Shown: positions 24,462 to 32,902, counted from the stretch's first letter. The stretch: DNA of 37,256 nt from JAVBUZ01 sp031554725 (GCA_031554725.1 JAVBUZ010000045.1:1-37256); one strand, 5' to 3'. Notes: generated by a model from the sequence alone, not told the origin. A program made the numbers and translations.

Positions 24462-24887
24462 CTATTCAAATACTACAGTTTTATCAAGATATTCTGTTTT
24501 AATGACAATATAAGGGTAGGAGGTGGCTGTACTGGCTTTTTCCTCAGGTCCAGGACCTAATAAACTAGTATTTACGTAGATAGCATTTTCTGTTAGATAC
24601 AGGTCATTGACAGCAATGCTATAGCCACCAGTCGTTTGCCCGCCATAACCAATGCATATGTATAGAAAATCCGCATCGTTATAGGTGACTTTAAAAGGCT
24701 GTTCCTTTCGTTCGTCTACAATCGTTTTTAACTCTTCGGAAAGCCTGTCATCGCTAACAACAGTAAAGTCCAAGTTTCTAAGCTTGGTAGTGGCGTCGGT
24801 ACCAATGCTACAGCCGCCTAAGTAAGTGGAAAAAAGTAGTAGTGCTAATAGAAAAGATATTTTGGCTTTTTTCTTTTTTTGTTTCAT
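24462..24887 (-). CDS. PrcB-like lipoprotein
   Basis: A 141-residue lipoprotein: basic N-terminus, hydrophobic stretch, lipobox TYLGGC (Cys at about 26). The rest resembles the PrcB C-terminal domain family, with LSEELKTIVDERK, a TYNDADFLYICIGYGGQTTGGYSI core and an ENAIYVNTSLLGPGPEEKASTATSYPYIVIKT end. In Treponema PrcB is a partner of a surface protease; no protease gene is nearby here, so the role is open. It is convergent with the GH4 gene, 2 bases apart, and divergent from pyrC with about 105 bases between. A GGTTGC stretch is the only weak ribosome binding site. Confidence 0.78.
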   Translation of the reverse strand: MKQKKKKAKISFLLALLLFSTYLGGCSIGTDATTKLRNLDFTVVSDDRLSEELKTIVDERKEQPFKVTYNDADFLYICIGYGGQTTGGYSIAVNDLYLTENAIYVNTSLLGPGPEEKASTATSYPYIVIKTEYLDKTVVFE

Positions 24888-24994
24888 ATATTTTGCAACC
24901 TTGATTTTGTACTATATTTATGTAAAAATAGGTAAGAGTATGCAAAAAATTATTTTTAACTCTAGTGCTTTTATGGCACAGAAATGAGGAAGAG

Positions 24995-26281
24995 ATGTTA
25001 TTAATTGAAAATGGTTATATCCTCGATCCAAAGACAAGGGAAGAGGGCTACGCAGATATTTTAATTGAAGACGGAAAAATAAAACAGATAGGCCAGAATT
25101 TATTTGCCAGCTTACTTGAAAAGGGTGTGAAATTTGAAAAAATGGATGCCACAGGGCTTACCATCGCACCAGGACTTGTGGATGTTCATTCTCATTTTAG
25201 AGATCCGGGATTTACATATAAAGAGGATATTTTATCGGGAGCTAGTGCAGCAGCTAGGGGCGGCTTTACTTCAGTAGTGCTTATGGCAAACACAAAGCCT
25301 GCTGTAGATAACAAGGAAACCTTAGCCTATGTATTAGAAAAAGGGAAAGAAGCAGGGATTCGTGTGGAGACATGTGCAACCGTAACTGTTGGCATGCAGG
25401 GACAAGTGCTTGTAGATATGGATGAGCTTTATGCATGTGGCGCGGTGGGCTTTACGGATGATGGCGTACCTATTTTGGAAGAAGCTCTCGTTCGTAGTGC
25501 AATGGAAGCAGCAAAAAAACTAGATGTGCCAATTAGCTTTCATGAAGAGAATCCTAAATATATACAAAACAACGGTGTAAATGCTGGCTTGGCATCCAGT
25601 CATTTTGGGATAGGAGGCTCTGGACGAGAAGCGGAAATTGATTTGGTAAAGAGAGATTTAGAAATTGCGCTTCAAACAGGGGCGTGCATCAATATCCAGC
25701 ATATTAGCTCAAAAGAAGCAGTAGAGCTTGTAAGAGAAGCAAAAAAGAGAGGCAGCAATATTCATGCAGAGGCAACTCCTCATCATTTTACACTAACAGA
25801 GGATGCTTGCATAAAATATGGAACTCTTGCGAAAATGAATCCTCCTCTACGTGAGGAAGCAGATAGAAAAGCAATTGTGGAAGGGCTGAAGGATGGAACC
25901 ATTGACTTGATTGCCACTGATCATGCTCCACATAGTAAGGAGGAAAAAGAAAAGGATATTACTGAAGCACCAAGCGGAATTATTGGTCTTGAAACTGCCT
26001 TGAGTTTAGGTATAACCCAGCTAGTGGAGACAGGAGAGCTTTCACTTATGTCATTGCTTGAAAAATACACGATTAATCCAGCGAATATGTATCATTTAGA
26101 TGCAGGGTATTTGGCGATGAACGGACCAGCAGATTTAGTTATTTTTGATGAAAAGCAGTTATGGACAGTAGAAGATTTTGCTTCCAAATCAAGTAATAGT
26201 CCTTTTGTTTCTTGGCAGCTGTGTGGAAAGATAAAATACACCATCTGTAATGGGAAAATAGTATATGACGGTCATTTATAA
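24995..26281 (+). CDS. pyrC: Dihydroorotase
   Basis: Closes carbamoyl-aspartate to dihydroorotate in pyrimidine synthesis. The 428-residue protein has the amidohydrolase zinc motif DVHSHFRDPGFTYKEDI (about 60-76), histidines in NIQHIS and ATPHHF, and the aspartate in IATDHAPHSKEEK (about 307-319), then SGIIGLETALSLG. This is the class I bacterial type. The ATG at 24995, with GAGGAAGAG directly upstream, is chosen over a longer frame from 24965 without a ribosome binding site. It begins a pyrC-pyrK-pyrD unit, followed by pyrK after 27 bases. No strong promoter was recognised in the 105 bases upstream. Confidence 0.95.
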   Translation: MLLIENGYILDPKTREEGYADILIEDGKIKQIGQNLFASLLEKGVKFEKMDATGLTIAPGLVDVHSHFRDPGFTYKEDILSGASAAARGGFTSVVLMANTKPAVDNKETLAYVLEKGKEAGIRVETCATVTVGMQGQVLVDMDELYACGAVGFTDDGVPILEEALVRSAMEAAKKLDVPISFHEENPKYIQNNGVNAGLASSHFGIGGSGREAEIDLVKRDLEIALQTGACINIQHISSKEAVELVREAKKRGSNIHAEATPHHFTLTEDACIKYGTLAKMNPPLREEADRKAIVEGLKDGTIDLIATDHAPHSKEEKEKDITEAPSGIIGLETALSLGITQLVETGELSLMSLLEKYTINPANMYHLDAGYLAMNGPADLVIFDEKQLWTVEDFASKSSNSPFVSWQLCGKIKYTICNGKIVYDGHL

Positions 26282-26308
26282 ATAGGAAGAGAAGAAAGGA
26301 ATTAGGTT

Positions 26309-27082
26309 ATGCAGAAGAAAAAAGTAACTGCAAAGGTGGTATCTCAGGTAGAAATAGCAAAAGAGATATTTGATATGTGGATAGAAACGGATTTAGCAAA
26401 AGGAGCAAAGCCAGGGCAATTTATTTGTGTATATACAAAAAATGCCAGCACCCTTTTACCAAGACCGATAAGTATTTGTGAAATAGATAGCGAAAAGAAT
26501 CGACTTCGTATTGTATACCGTATTGCAGGTCAAGGGACATCCGAGTTTGCTACTTATAAAGAAGGCGATACAGTAGATATTTTAGGTACCTTAGGAAATG
26601 GCTTCCCTACAGAGCTTGCAAAGGGTAAAAAGGTCTTTTTGATGGGTGGAGGAATAGGAATTCCACCAATGCTTGAAACTGCTAAAGAAATGGAAGCAGA
26701 TAAACAAATCGTAGTAGGCTATCGTGATGCGGATACCTTCTTAAAAGAAGAATTAGAAAAAGTAGGTCAGGTTTATGTGGCAACAGAAGATGGTAGCATA
26801 GGTACCAAGGGAAATGTAATGAATGCCATTTCTGAAAATGCTCTTGAAGCGGATATGATTTTTGCCTGTGGTCCAATGCCAATGCTAAGAGCAATAAAGA
26901 AGTATGCAGAAGAAGCAGGAATACCAGCCTATATATCATTGGAAGAGCATATGGCGTGTGGCGTAGGAGCTTGCCTTGGCTGTGTGGTAAAAACCAAAGA
27001 GGTGGACCATCATTCACATGTAAAGAATGCAAGAATTTGTACAGATGGCCCAGTGTTTGAGGCAAAGGAGGTAGATATCTAA
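26309..27082 (+). CDS. pyrK: Dihydroorotate dehydrogenase B, electron transfer subunit
   Basis: Carries electrons from the PyrD flavin to NAD+ in the class 1B dihydroorotate dehydrogenase. The 257 residues show the FAD-binding ferredoxin reductase fold (LLPRPISICEID, GQGTSEFATYKEGD), an NAD-binding part (VFLMGGGIGIPPMLETA, FACGPMPMLRAIKKYA), and four cysteines for the [2Fe-2S] cluster in MACGVGACLGCVVKT and ARICTDGPVF. AAAGGAATTAGG lies before the ATG. The stop codon overlaps the pyrD start by one base (TAATG), so the two subunits are translated in step. Confidence 0.95.
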   Translation: MQKKKVTAKVVSQVEIAKEIFDMWIETDLAKGAKPGQFICVYTKNASTLLPRPISICEIDSEKNRLRIVYRIAGQGTSEFATYKEGDTVDILGTLGNGFPTELAKGKKVFLMGGGIGIPPMLETAKEMEADKQIVVGYRDADTFLKEELEKVGQVYVATEDGSIGTKGNVMNAISENALEADMIFACGPMPMLRAIKKYAEEAGIPAYISLEEHMACGVGACLGCVVKTKEVDHHSHVKNARICTDGPVFEAKEVDI

Positions 27083-27984
27083 TGAATACAAAAGTAACAA
27101 TAGCTGGTGTAGAATTAAAAAATCCTGTTATGACAGCCTCTGGAACCTTTGGCTCGGGTATGGAATATGGTGAATTTGTTGATTTAAATAGGCTAGGTGC
27201 GGTGGTGACTAAGGGAGTAGCTGATGTTCCTTGGGAAGGAAATCCAACACCTCGAGTAGCTGAGGTTTATGGCGGAATGCTAAATGCTATTGGCTTACAA
27301 AATCCTGGTATTGATGTTTTTATCGAAAGAGATTTAGAGTTTTTAAAGGCATATGACACAAAAGTAATTGTGAATGTATGTGGAAAAACAGTCGAAGAGT
27401 ACGTAGCAGTTGTGGAAAGATTGGCAGATACCAATATTGCCATGATGGAAATCAATGTTTCTTGTCCTAACGTTAAAGAAGGCGCTATTGCCTTTGGACA
27501 AAATGCAGATGCTCTTTATAATATTACAGCAGAGTTAAAGAAGCATGCAAAACAGCCAATTATTATGAAGCTAAGTCCGAATGTTACAGATATTACCGAG
27601 ATGGCAAAGGCAGCAGAGGCAGCAGGAGCAGATGCCCTATCTTTAATCAATACGATAACGGGGATGAAGATTGACATTCATAAGAGAAAATTTGCCATAG
27701 CAAATAAAACTGGTGGTATGTCAGGCCCAGCGATAAAGCCAGTAGCCGTTCGGATGGTATATCAAACAGCTCATGCAGTGAAGATTCCGATTATTGGTAT
27801 GGGAGGTATTGCTAATGCGGAGGATGCTATAGAATTTTTGATGGCGGGCGCCAGTGCAATTAGTGTGGGTGCAATGAACTTTGTAAACCCTTATGTGACA
27901 GCGGAAATTGTAGAAGGTATAGAAAGCTATATGAAGCAATATGGTATAAAGGATATTAAGGAATTGATAGGCGTGGTGGAATAA
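27082..27984 (+). CDS. pyrD: Dihydroorotate dehydrogenase B, catalytic subunit
   Basis: Oxidises dihydroorotate to orotate with FMN. The 300-residue protein is of class 1B: the active-site base is the cysteine in MEINVSCPNVKEG (about 134), and NPVMTASGTFGSGMEYGE, INTITGMKIDIHKRK and GMGGIANAEDAIEFLMAGAS are the conserved FMN and orotate blocks. It needs PyrK, encoded directly upstream with a one-base overlap. The unit ends here: a terminator overlaps the last codons. pyrE, pyrF and pyrB are not in the window. Confidence 0.95.
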   Translation: MNTKVTIAGVELKNPVMTASGTFGSGMEYGEFVDLNRLGAVVTKGVADVPWEGNPTPRVAEVYGGMLNAIGLQNPGIDVFIERDLEFLKAYDTKVIVNVCGKTVEEYVAVVERLADTNIAMMEINVSCPNVKEGAIAFGQNADALYNITAELKKHAKQPIIMKLSPNVTDITEMAKAAEAAGADALSLINTITGMKIDIHKRKFAIANKTGGMSGPAIKPVAVRMVYQTAHAVKIPIIGMGGIANAEDAIEFLMAGASAISVGAMNFVNPYVTAEIVEGIESYMKQYGIKDIKELIGVVE

Positions 27985-27999
27985 TCCATCACGCTTTTT
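27971..27999 (+). terminator. Terminator of pyrC-pyrK-pyrD
   Basis: GCGTGGTGGA (27971-27980) pairs with TCCATCACGC (27985-27994, one G-U), loop ATAA, then TTTTT. The stem includes the last pyrD codons, and the loop holds part of the stop codon. Confidence 0.85.
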
Positions 28000-28007
28000 C
28001 ATACATT
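27979..28007 (+). promoter_or_regulatory. Sigma-E type promoter of sipL
   Basis: GAATAATC (27979-27986), 13 bp, CATACATT (28000-28007). The -10 fits CATACAHT exactly and the -35 fits GHATA exactly. The -35 lies within the pyrD stop and terminator hairpin. The transcript would start about 24 bases before the GTG start. Known sipL expression in C. difficile is by sigma-E. Confidence 0.75.
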
Positions 28008-28037
28008 ACTATAAGTATATGTATGGAGGTAAAATGT

Positions 28038-29624
28038 GTGGAACTAATAAAAAAGAATATACATATGGATCGAGTAAAATGCAGGGCTAATAGTCAGGTT
28101 GCGCTAGAAGAGGATATGAATATTCCGGATAGTAAACCCGATGTTAATACTGTGATTTATGATAATGGTCAAATACGCATAGAAGAAATAAAACCTACGG
28201 ATGATCATGTAAGCATAAGAGGAGTGCTGGTTTTTCAAATTTTATATGAATCTAAAGAGGATGGTCAGCAGATGATTCACTTAGATGGGAAAATACCATT
28301 TGAAGAACAGCTTTATATGGAGGGTGCTACAAATACGGACAATATAAAGGTAAATTGTCGTGTGGAGGACTTAGCAACGGAAATCATTAACTCTAGAAAA
28401 TTAAGTGTGCAGGCACTTATTGATATCAGGGCTGAGGTTGAAGAGATTTATGATGAAGAGGCTCCGGTGGATCTTTATCAGGATGAGTCAAATAATACAG
28501 AGAATGGCTGCTGTACACAGCTAGAATATCGGAAGAAAAACATTGAAGTAGCACAAATTGCGATACAAAAAAATGATATTTTTAGGGTGAGAGAGGAAAT
28601 TGCCTTACCACAAAATTATCCCAATGTATTTAGTATAGTTTGGGAAAATACTACCTTGGAAGATGTTGAGTTTAAGCCCTTAGAAGAAAAGCTTTCTGTA
28701 CAGGGGGAAATTCATATTTTTATTTTGTACGAGGCAGAGGGCGAAGAACAGGCAATAAGAGCGTTTGAAACATCAATTCCTTTTGGCGGAACCATAGAGT
28801 GCCATGGCTGTAGAGAAGATTTGATTACTGACATGTCCTATGAAATAGGTCATAAGGAACTAGAAGTAAGACCAGATTTTGATGGTGAAGAAAGAATGCT
28901 AGGTCTGGAATTGGTACTTGATATTGGCATGAAGATGTATGAGGAAGATAGAATAGATGTATTAACAGATATCTATGGCGTGAGTAAGGAAGTAAATACA
29001 ATCACCAAAAATACGAATCTTAAGAAGCTTCGAATGAAAATTGGTGGAAAGAGTAAAATTAGCGATCGTATTAAGATTAAGAATGGTAGCGATAGGATTT
29101 TACAGCTTTTACATAATGAGGGGCGAGTACAGGTGGATAACGTAGAAATTACCGACGATGGCTTGCAGCTTCAAGGTAGTGCTGAAATTCAAGTCCTTTA
29201 TGTAACAGGAAATGATAGCAAACCATACAACAGCGTAAAAGGTACCATTCCATTTACTTATAGTATGGATGTTCCCAATATTGCGATAACTGATAGCTAT
29301 AGATATAAAGCAGAGCTAGAGCAGTTACAGGTGGTAATGCTTGATAGTGAAGAGCTGGATGTAAAAGCGGTACTAAGATTTGCTGCTACAGTATTTGAAA
29401 ACATACCAGTTAGTCTGATTACCGACGTTGAAGTAAGTGAGCTAGAAATGTCAAAGGTAAACGACCTACCAAGTATGGTAGCTTATGTGGTAAAACCAGA
29501 AGACAATTTGTGGAATATTGGTAAAAAATACTATTTGCCAGTAAATAAGATAAAGGAAGTAAATGGACTAACAAGTGATGAATTAAAAGTAGGCGAGAAG
29601 CTTCTACTAGTAAAAGGAATGTAA
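28038..29624 (+). CDS. sipL: SipL-like spore coat morphogenetic protein (SPOCS/DUF3794 repeats and LysM), GTG start
   Basis: A 528-residue protein with three DUF3794 (SPOCS) units (about 20-150, 170-300, 330-465) and a C-terminal LysM (about 478-525, YVVKPEDNLWNIGKKYYLPVNKIK and the VGEKLLLV end). C. difficile SipL has the same plan and length and binds SpoIVA to attach the coat to the forespore, like SpoVID of Bacillus. The start is GTG at 28038, giving MELIKKNIHMDR, with GGAGG 8 bases upstream. The ATG at 28023 would put that GGAGG inside the gene. The sigma-E-type promoter agrees. No cell-wall signal peptide is present, as expected for a mother-cell protein. Other clostridial SPOCS-LysM paralogs exist, so orthology is likely but not proven. 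Confidence 0.87.
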   Translation: MELIKKNIHMDRVKCRANSQVALEEDMNIPDSKPDVNTVIYDNGQIRIEEIKPTDDHVSIRGVLVFQILYESKEDGQQMIHLDGKIPFEEQLYMEGATNTDNIKVNCRVEDLATEIINSRKLSVQALIDIRAEVEEIYDEEAPVDLYQDESNNTENGCCTQLEYRKKNIEVAQIAIQKNDIFRVREEIALPQNYPNVFSIVWENTTLEDVEFKPLEEKLSVQGEIHIFILYEAEGEEQAIRAFETSIPFGGTIECHGCREDLITDMSYEIGHKELEVRPDFDGEERMLGLELVLDIGMKMYEEDRIDVLTDIYGVSKEVNTITKNTNLKKLRMKIGGKSKISDRIKIKNGSDRILQLLHNEGRVQVDNVEITDDGLQLQGSAEIQVLYVTGNDSKPYNSVKGTIPFTYSMDVPNIAITDSYRYKAELEQLQVVMLDSEELDVKAVLRFAATVFENIPVSLITDVEVSELEMSKVNDLPSMVAYVVKPEDNLWNIGKKYYLPVNKIKEVNGLTSDELKVGEKLLLVKGM

Positions 29625-29631
29625 GGATTTG

Positions 29632-29672
29632 AAAATCCCCCCATTGCAAAAATGCAATGAGGGGATTTTTTT
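29632..29672. terminator. Bidirectional terminator between sipL and the 199-residue protein gene
   Basis: AAAATCCCC and CATTGC (29632-29647) pair with GCAATG and GGGGATTTT (29654-29669), with one C/A mismatch. TTT follows on the plus strand, and TTTT ends the minus-strand stem. It lies between two convergent genes and can serve both. Confidence 0.85.
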
Positions 29673-29683
29673 ATAAAATTTTA

Positions 29684-30283
29684 TTAGGTATCGGATTTAG
29701 AAGCAGCAGCAAGCTTGTCAAATTTTTCCATAACAGCAGCATAGGTTTTTTGAGAAATTTCTGGGAGCTTACCACCCCAAGTTTTTTCTGCAAGCTTAAA
29801 GCCTTTTTCAAAAGCCTTACGCATAGATTCAATTTTGCTTGGATCTCCGCCTGTTAAAGCAGTTGCAAAATCAATGATACGATCTGAGGTTTGATTAACG
29901 CCCCAGTATCCATCTTCGGCAATATCTGCCTGTGCCTGTGCTTTTGTAGCAGCATCTACGGTATAATTTCCGCCAGCTAAGAACTTCCATATGTCATTCG
30001 CTTTACCATAGGTCTGTCCCTGTTTTGTCATAAGCTTTTCTACTAAGCTCTGTAGCTGTGCTGTACGAGATTCGGCATCAGCTTTTAATTTGTTGATTAA
30101 TTCTGTGTTAGGAGTATATTTTTTTGTCTCTTTTGATGATTCGTAGATAACTCCGCTTTCACTAGTATTTTCGGTACTAGTTGTTTTTTCTTCTGCTTTT
30201 TGATTCTTTTCTGTGTTTTTGGTTTTTGAATATGCGTTATAGGCATCGTAACCAGAAGCACCTTTAACTCCATTAACGCTCAT
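29684..30283 (-). CDS. Uncharacterised 199-residue protein behind a sigma-28-type promoter
   Basis: I do not recognise a named function. The protein starts MSVNGVKGASGYDAYNAYSK, has a low-complexity Lys/Glu/Ser/Thr linker (about 21-60), then a helical region (about 65-100) and a conserved-looking C-terminal part: AEDGYWGVNQTSDRIIDFA, ALTGGDPSKIESMRKAFEKG, AEKTWGGKLPEISQKTYAAVMEKFD. It has no signal peptide, no membrane helix and no cysteine. The start at 30283 is preceded by GGAGGG. A longer frame by 4 residues would put that site inside the gene. A sigma-28-type promoter lies about 65 bases upstream, so expression with motility genes is likely. It is divergent from ispE and shares a terminator with sipL. 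Confidence 0.75.
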   Translation of the reverse strand: MSVNGVKGASGYDAYNAYSKTKNTEKNQKAEEKTTSTENTSESGVIYESSKETKKYTPNTELINKLKADAESRTAQLQSLVEKLMTKQGQTYGKANDIWKFLAGGNYTVDAATKAQAQADIAEDGYWGVNQTSDRIIDFATALTGGDPSKIESMRKAFEKGFKLAEKTWGGKLPEISQKTYAAVMEKFDKLAAASKSDT

Positions 30284-30347
30284 GGGTCCCTCCATTCTGC
30301 ATGATAATCATGCGCAACATCCGTGTGTAGTTCATTAAGTATTATAT

Positions 30348-30374
30348 ATATCGGTAAGATATAAAAAAACTTTA
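30348..30374 (-). promoter_or_regulatory. Sigma-28 (SigD/FliA) type promoter before the 199-residue protein gene
   Basis: On the minus strand TAAA (30371-30374), exactly 15 bp, ACCGATAT (30348-30355). The -10 is identical to that at 15089-15096. It lies back to back with the ispE promoter, whose -35 begins 7 bases away. A TATAAT-like run follows it, so a vegetative promoter cannot be fully excluded. Confidence 0.78.
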
Positions 30375-30380
30375 GGGTAA

Positions 30381-30409
30381 TTGACTAATTGTATAAAATC
30401 AAGTACAAT
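30381..30409 (+). promoter_or_regulatory. Sigma-A promoter of the ispE unit
   Basis: TTGACT (30381-30386), 17 bp, TACAAT (30404-30409). It leaves a leader of about 80 bases before the ispE ATG in which no known regulatory RNA was recognised. Confidence 0.75.
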
Positions 30410-30494
30410 CTGTGTATACAAAGTACAGTGACATACAATTACTAGTTATGTATAGTTTAGGAATAAAAATCCAAGGCGGGAGCAGGAAATACAA

Positions 30495-31373
30495 ATGGAT
30501 ACATTTATAGTAAAGGCATATGCGAAAATAAATTTAGGATTAGATGTCCTTAGAAGGCTTGAAAATGGATACCATGAAGTGAAGATGGTTATGCAGACAG
30601 TAGATATCTATGATTTGCTAACCTTTAAGCTGATAGAAAAAGGCATTACAGTAACTACCGATAGCGGGGAGCTACCAACCGATGATCATAATCTAGTCTA
30701 TAAGGCAGCTAAGCTTATGATGGAGACGTTTAACATTACAGGAGGGGTTTCCATTCATTTACAAAAGAATATTCCGATTGCAGCAGGTATGGCTGGAGGA
30801 AGTAGCGACGCCGCCGCCACCCTTCGCGGATTAAACCAAATGTTTGAACTAGGAGCTAGTAATGAGGAATTAAGAAAAATAGCAATTAAAATAGGGGCTG
30901 ATGTACCTTACTGTATTGCAGGCGGAACTGCTCTTTCAGAAGGCATCGGTGAAATATTAACTACACTGAAGAGTACACCAGCTTGCCACGTGCTAGTAGC
31001 AAAGCCAAGTATCAATGTTTCTACAAAGTTTGTTTATGAAAACTTACAAGTAAATGATTTGCCTTATCATCCAGACATAGATGAAATGGTAAAAGCCCTA
31101 GAAGCAGGTAGTTTGGACGGGGTGATTGAAAATATGGGAAATGTTTTGGAAACCGTAACCATAAAAGAATATCCTGTTATTCAAGAAATTAAAGATTTTA
31201 TGAACGCACATGGTGCTAGCAGTGCTTTAATGAGTGGAAGTGGTCCTACCGTTTTTGGTATATTTAAAGAAAGGACTACTTTAGAAGATGCTTATAGGGC
31301 ACTAACGGAAGCTGATTTGGCAAAACAAGTATTTATGACAAAGCTCGTAAACCCTGCAGAGAAGGAGGAATAG
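30495..31373 (+). CDS. ispE: 4-diphosphocytidyl-2-C-methyl-D-erythritol kinase
   Basis: Phosphorylates CDP-methylerythritol in the non-mevalonate isoprenoid pathway. The 292-residue GHMP kinase has the N-terminal KAYAKINLGLDVLRRLENGYHE block, the ATP-binding PIAAGMAGGSSDAAATLRGLN (about 92-112), and the C-terminal ALMSGSGPTVFGIF. Length is normal. GGGAGCAGG lies before the ATG. The stop codon TAG is followed directly by the ATG of the GntR-type gene, so the two are translated from one message. Confidence 0.95.
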   Translation: MDTFIVKAYAKINLGLDVLRRLENGYHEVKMVMQTVDIYDLLTFKLIEKGITVTTDSGELPTDDHNLVYKAAKLMMETFNITGGVSIHLQKNIPIAAGMAGGSSDAAATLRGLNQMFELGASNEELRKIAIKIGADVPYCIAGGTALSEGIGEILTTLKSTPACHVLVAKPSINVSTKFVYENLQVNDLPYHPDIDEMVKALEAGSLDGVIENMGNVLETVTIKEYPVIQEIKDFMNAHGASSALMSGSGPTVFGIFKERTTLEDAYRALTEADLAKQVFMTKLVNPAEKEE

Positions 31374-32057
31374 ATGCAAGACAATTTGTTAGCAAATATG
31401 GATGAATTTTTACCCCTTAGAGATGTGGTATTTAATACCTTGCGACAGGCGATTTTAACGGGAGAATTAAAGCCTGGTGAAAGATTAATGGAAATTCATT
31501 TAGCCAACCGTTTAGGTGTTAGTAGAACCCCAATTAGAGAGGCGATTAGGAAACTGGAATTAGAAGGTCTTGTTACGATGATTCCAAGAAGAGGGGCGGA
31601 AGTAGCTCAGATTACGGAAAAAAGTCTCCAAGATGTTTTAGAAGTAAGACGTGCAATGGATGCTTTATGTGTGGAGCTAGCATGTGATCGCATTGGAGAA
31701 AAAGAGTTAGAGGATTTGAAGAAGGCTTGTGATGAATTTGAGCGAGTTGCAGAAACAAAGGATACAAAGAAGATTGCTCAGGCAGACGTGGCACTACATA
31801 ATATTATTGTGGGGGCAACTGGAAATGCCAGACTGATTCAACTGGTAAATAATTTGGCAGAGCAGATGTATCGCTATCGTTTTGAATATATTAAAGATGA
31901 AAGCAAGCACCAAAGATTAAAGGAAGAACACCGTATTATCTATGAAAGCATTCTAAACAAGGATAAGGAAACGGCATCAAAAACAGCAAAGCTTCATATT
32001 GATAATCAGGAAACCTCTATCATGGAACAAATACGTTTAGAGAGACAAAAAAGATAG
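31374..32057 (+). CDS. GntR-family regulator, FadR/FCD subfamily
   Basis: A 227-residue DNA-binding regulator. The N-terminal winged helix (about 15-80) includes LTGELKPGERLMEIHLANRLGVSRTPIREAIRKLE, and the C-terminal FCD domain (about 85-215) has the likely metal ligands in DVALHNIIV, EEHRIIYESIL and AKLHIDNQE. Members usually respond to small carboxylic acids. The target is unknown. Because it starts at the base after the ispE stop, with its AGGAGG inside ispE, it is co-expressed with isoprenoid synthesis; whether it regulates that pathway is unclear. Confidence 0.92.
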   Translation: MQDNLLANMDEFLPLRDVVFNTLRQAILTGELKPGERLMEIHLANRLGVSRTPIREAIRKLELEGLVTMIPRRGAEVAQITEKSLQDVLEVRRAMDALCVELACDRIGEKELEDLKKACDEFERVAETKDTKKIAQADVALHNIIVGATGNARLIQLVNNLAEQMYRYRFEYIKDESKHQRLKEEHRIIYESILNKDKETASKTAKLHIDNQETSIMEQIRLERQKR

Positions 32058-32127
32058 ATTGAATAAGATTCCATTTTCTGGAAATAACTTATATTACAAA
32101 AAGCAAATATAAGGAGTTACTAGAAAT

Positions 32128-32394
32128 ATGAAATTAGCAGTAAAAAAAGGGATTTGGATTTTAATGGCACTTGGCTGGTGGGGGGTGTTATATCCCGAGC
32201 TAAGCCTCTTAGAGGATGGAACATATCGAATTATCTATGTGGATGAAAAGGGTGAGAACTTAGAAGAGAAGCTTTCAGCTACCGAATTATATTATAAGCT
32301 TTTAAAGGCAGAGCCTGACAAGATAAAGGTGAAAAGCAAGGTTCTTGAAACTGTTTTAAACTTTTGGGATAAGAGTAATGATAAAGTAAATTAG
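32128..32394 (+). CDS. Small membrane-anchored or secreted protein of unknown function
   Basis: An 88-residue protein with a basic start and one hydrophobic stretch (about 8-24, IWILMALGWWGVLYPEL), which may be a signal anchor. A soluble part follows, with TYRIIYVDEKGENLEEKLSATELYYKLLKAEPDKIKVKSKVLETVLNF. It has no cysteine, so it is not a lipoprotein. No family was recognised. AAGGAG lies about 11 bases before the ATG, slightly far. It is 15 bases upstream of the DUF1934 gene on the same strand and likely shares a message with it. Coding is supported by that spacing and ordinary codon use. Confidence 0.7.
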   Translation: MKLAVKKGIWILMALGWWGVLYPELSLLEDGTYRIIYVDEKGENLEEKLSATELYYKLLKAEPDKIKVKSKVLETVLNFWDKSNDKVN

Positions 32395-32409
32395 GAGAGC
32401 AGGCAAGGT

Positions 32410-32856
32410 ATGACAAAAGAAGTGTTAGTAGCTATAAAAGGCTTACAATTTGGAACAAATGATGAGGAGTCGAATATCGAAACCATAAATACGGCAGAGT
32501 ATTATGAAAAGAATAATAGTCGCTATATTATTTTTGATGAAATTACAGAAGGCGAAGAAGGAAGTACAAAAAACATTATTAAGTTTAAAGAGAATTCTGT
32601 GGAGCTAACCAAAAAGGGACTTGTTAATGTACATATGATTTTTGAAGAGAATAAGAAAAACATGACTAATTACGCTACTCCATTTGGGGATATCCTAGTT
32701 GGAATTGATGCAAGAAAGATTTCTATGGCGGAAGAGGAAAGCCATATAAGCATTAATGTAGACTATGCTTTAGAAATAAATTATGAGCATACGGCAGATT
32801 GTAAGATTAGTATGGATATTAAACCGAAAAGACAAGGTGTTGTGATGTTTAGCTAA
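32410..32856 (+). CDS. DUF1934 (YwiB-like) beta-barrel protein
   Basis: A 148-residue cytoplasmic protein of the DUF1934 family, known as a small calycin-like beta-barrel of unknown ligand (YwiB in Bacillus). The family pattern is visible: VLVAIKGLQF at the start, YIIFDEITEGEEGSTKNIIKF, the TPFGDILVGIDARKISM centre and ISINVDYALEINYEHTADCKISMDIKP at the end. In Bacillus the gene lies next to argS; here it follows a small membrane protein gene and ends at a shared terminator. GGAGAGCAGG lies before the ATG. No regulation is visible. Confidence 0.87.
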   Translation: MTKEVLVAIKGLQFGTNDEESNIETINTAEYYEKNNSRYIIFDEITEGEEGSTKNIIKFKENSVELTKKGLVNVHMIFEENKKNMTNYATPFGDILVGIDARKISMAEEESHISINVDYALEINYEHTADCKISMDIKPKRQGVVMFS

Positions 32857-32862
32857 TAAAAA

Positions 32863-32892
32863 AAGAGGATTGGAATTTTTTCCAATCCTCTT
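32863..32892. terminator. Bidirectional terminator with its T-tract on the minus strand
   Basis: A perfect 13-bp stem (32863-32875 with 32880-32892) has a 4-base loop. On the minus strand a run of T follows directly, so it ends the 158-residue protein gene well. On the plus strand it begins 6 bases after the DUF1934 stop and has a weaker tail. Confidence 0.88.
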
Positions 32893-32902
32893 ATTAGTTT
32901 GA

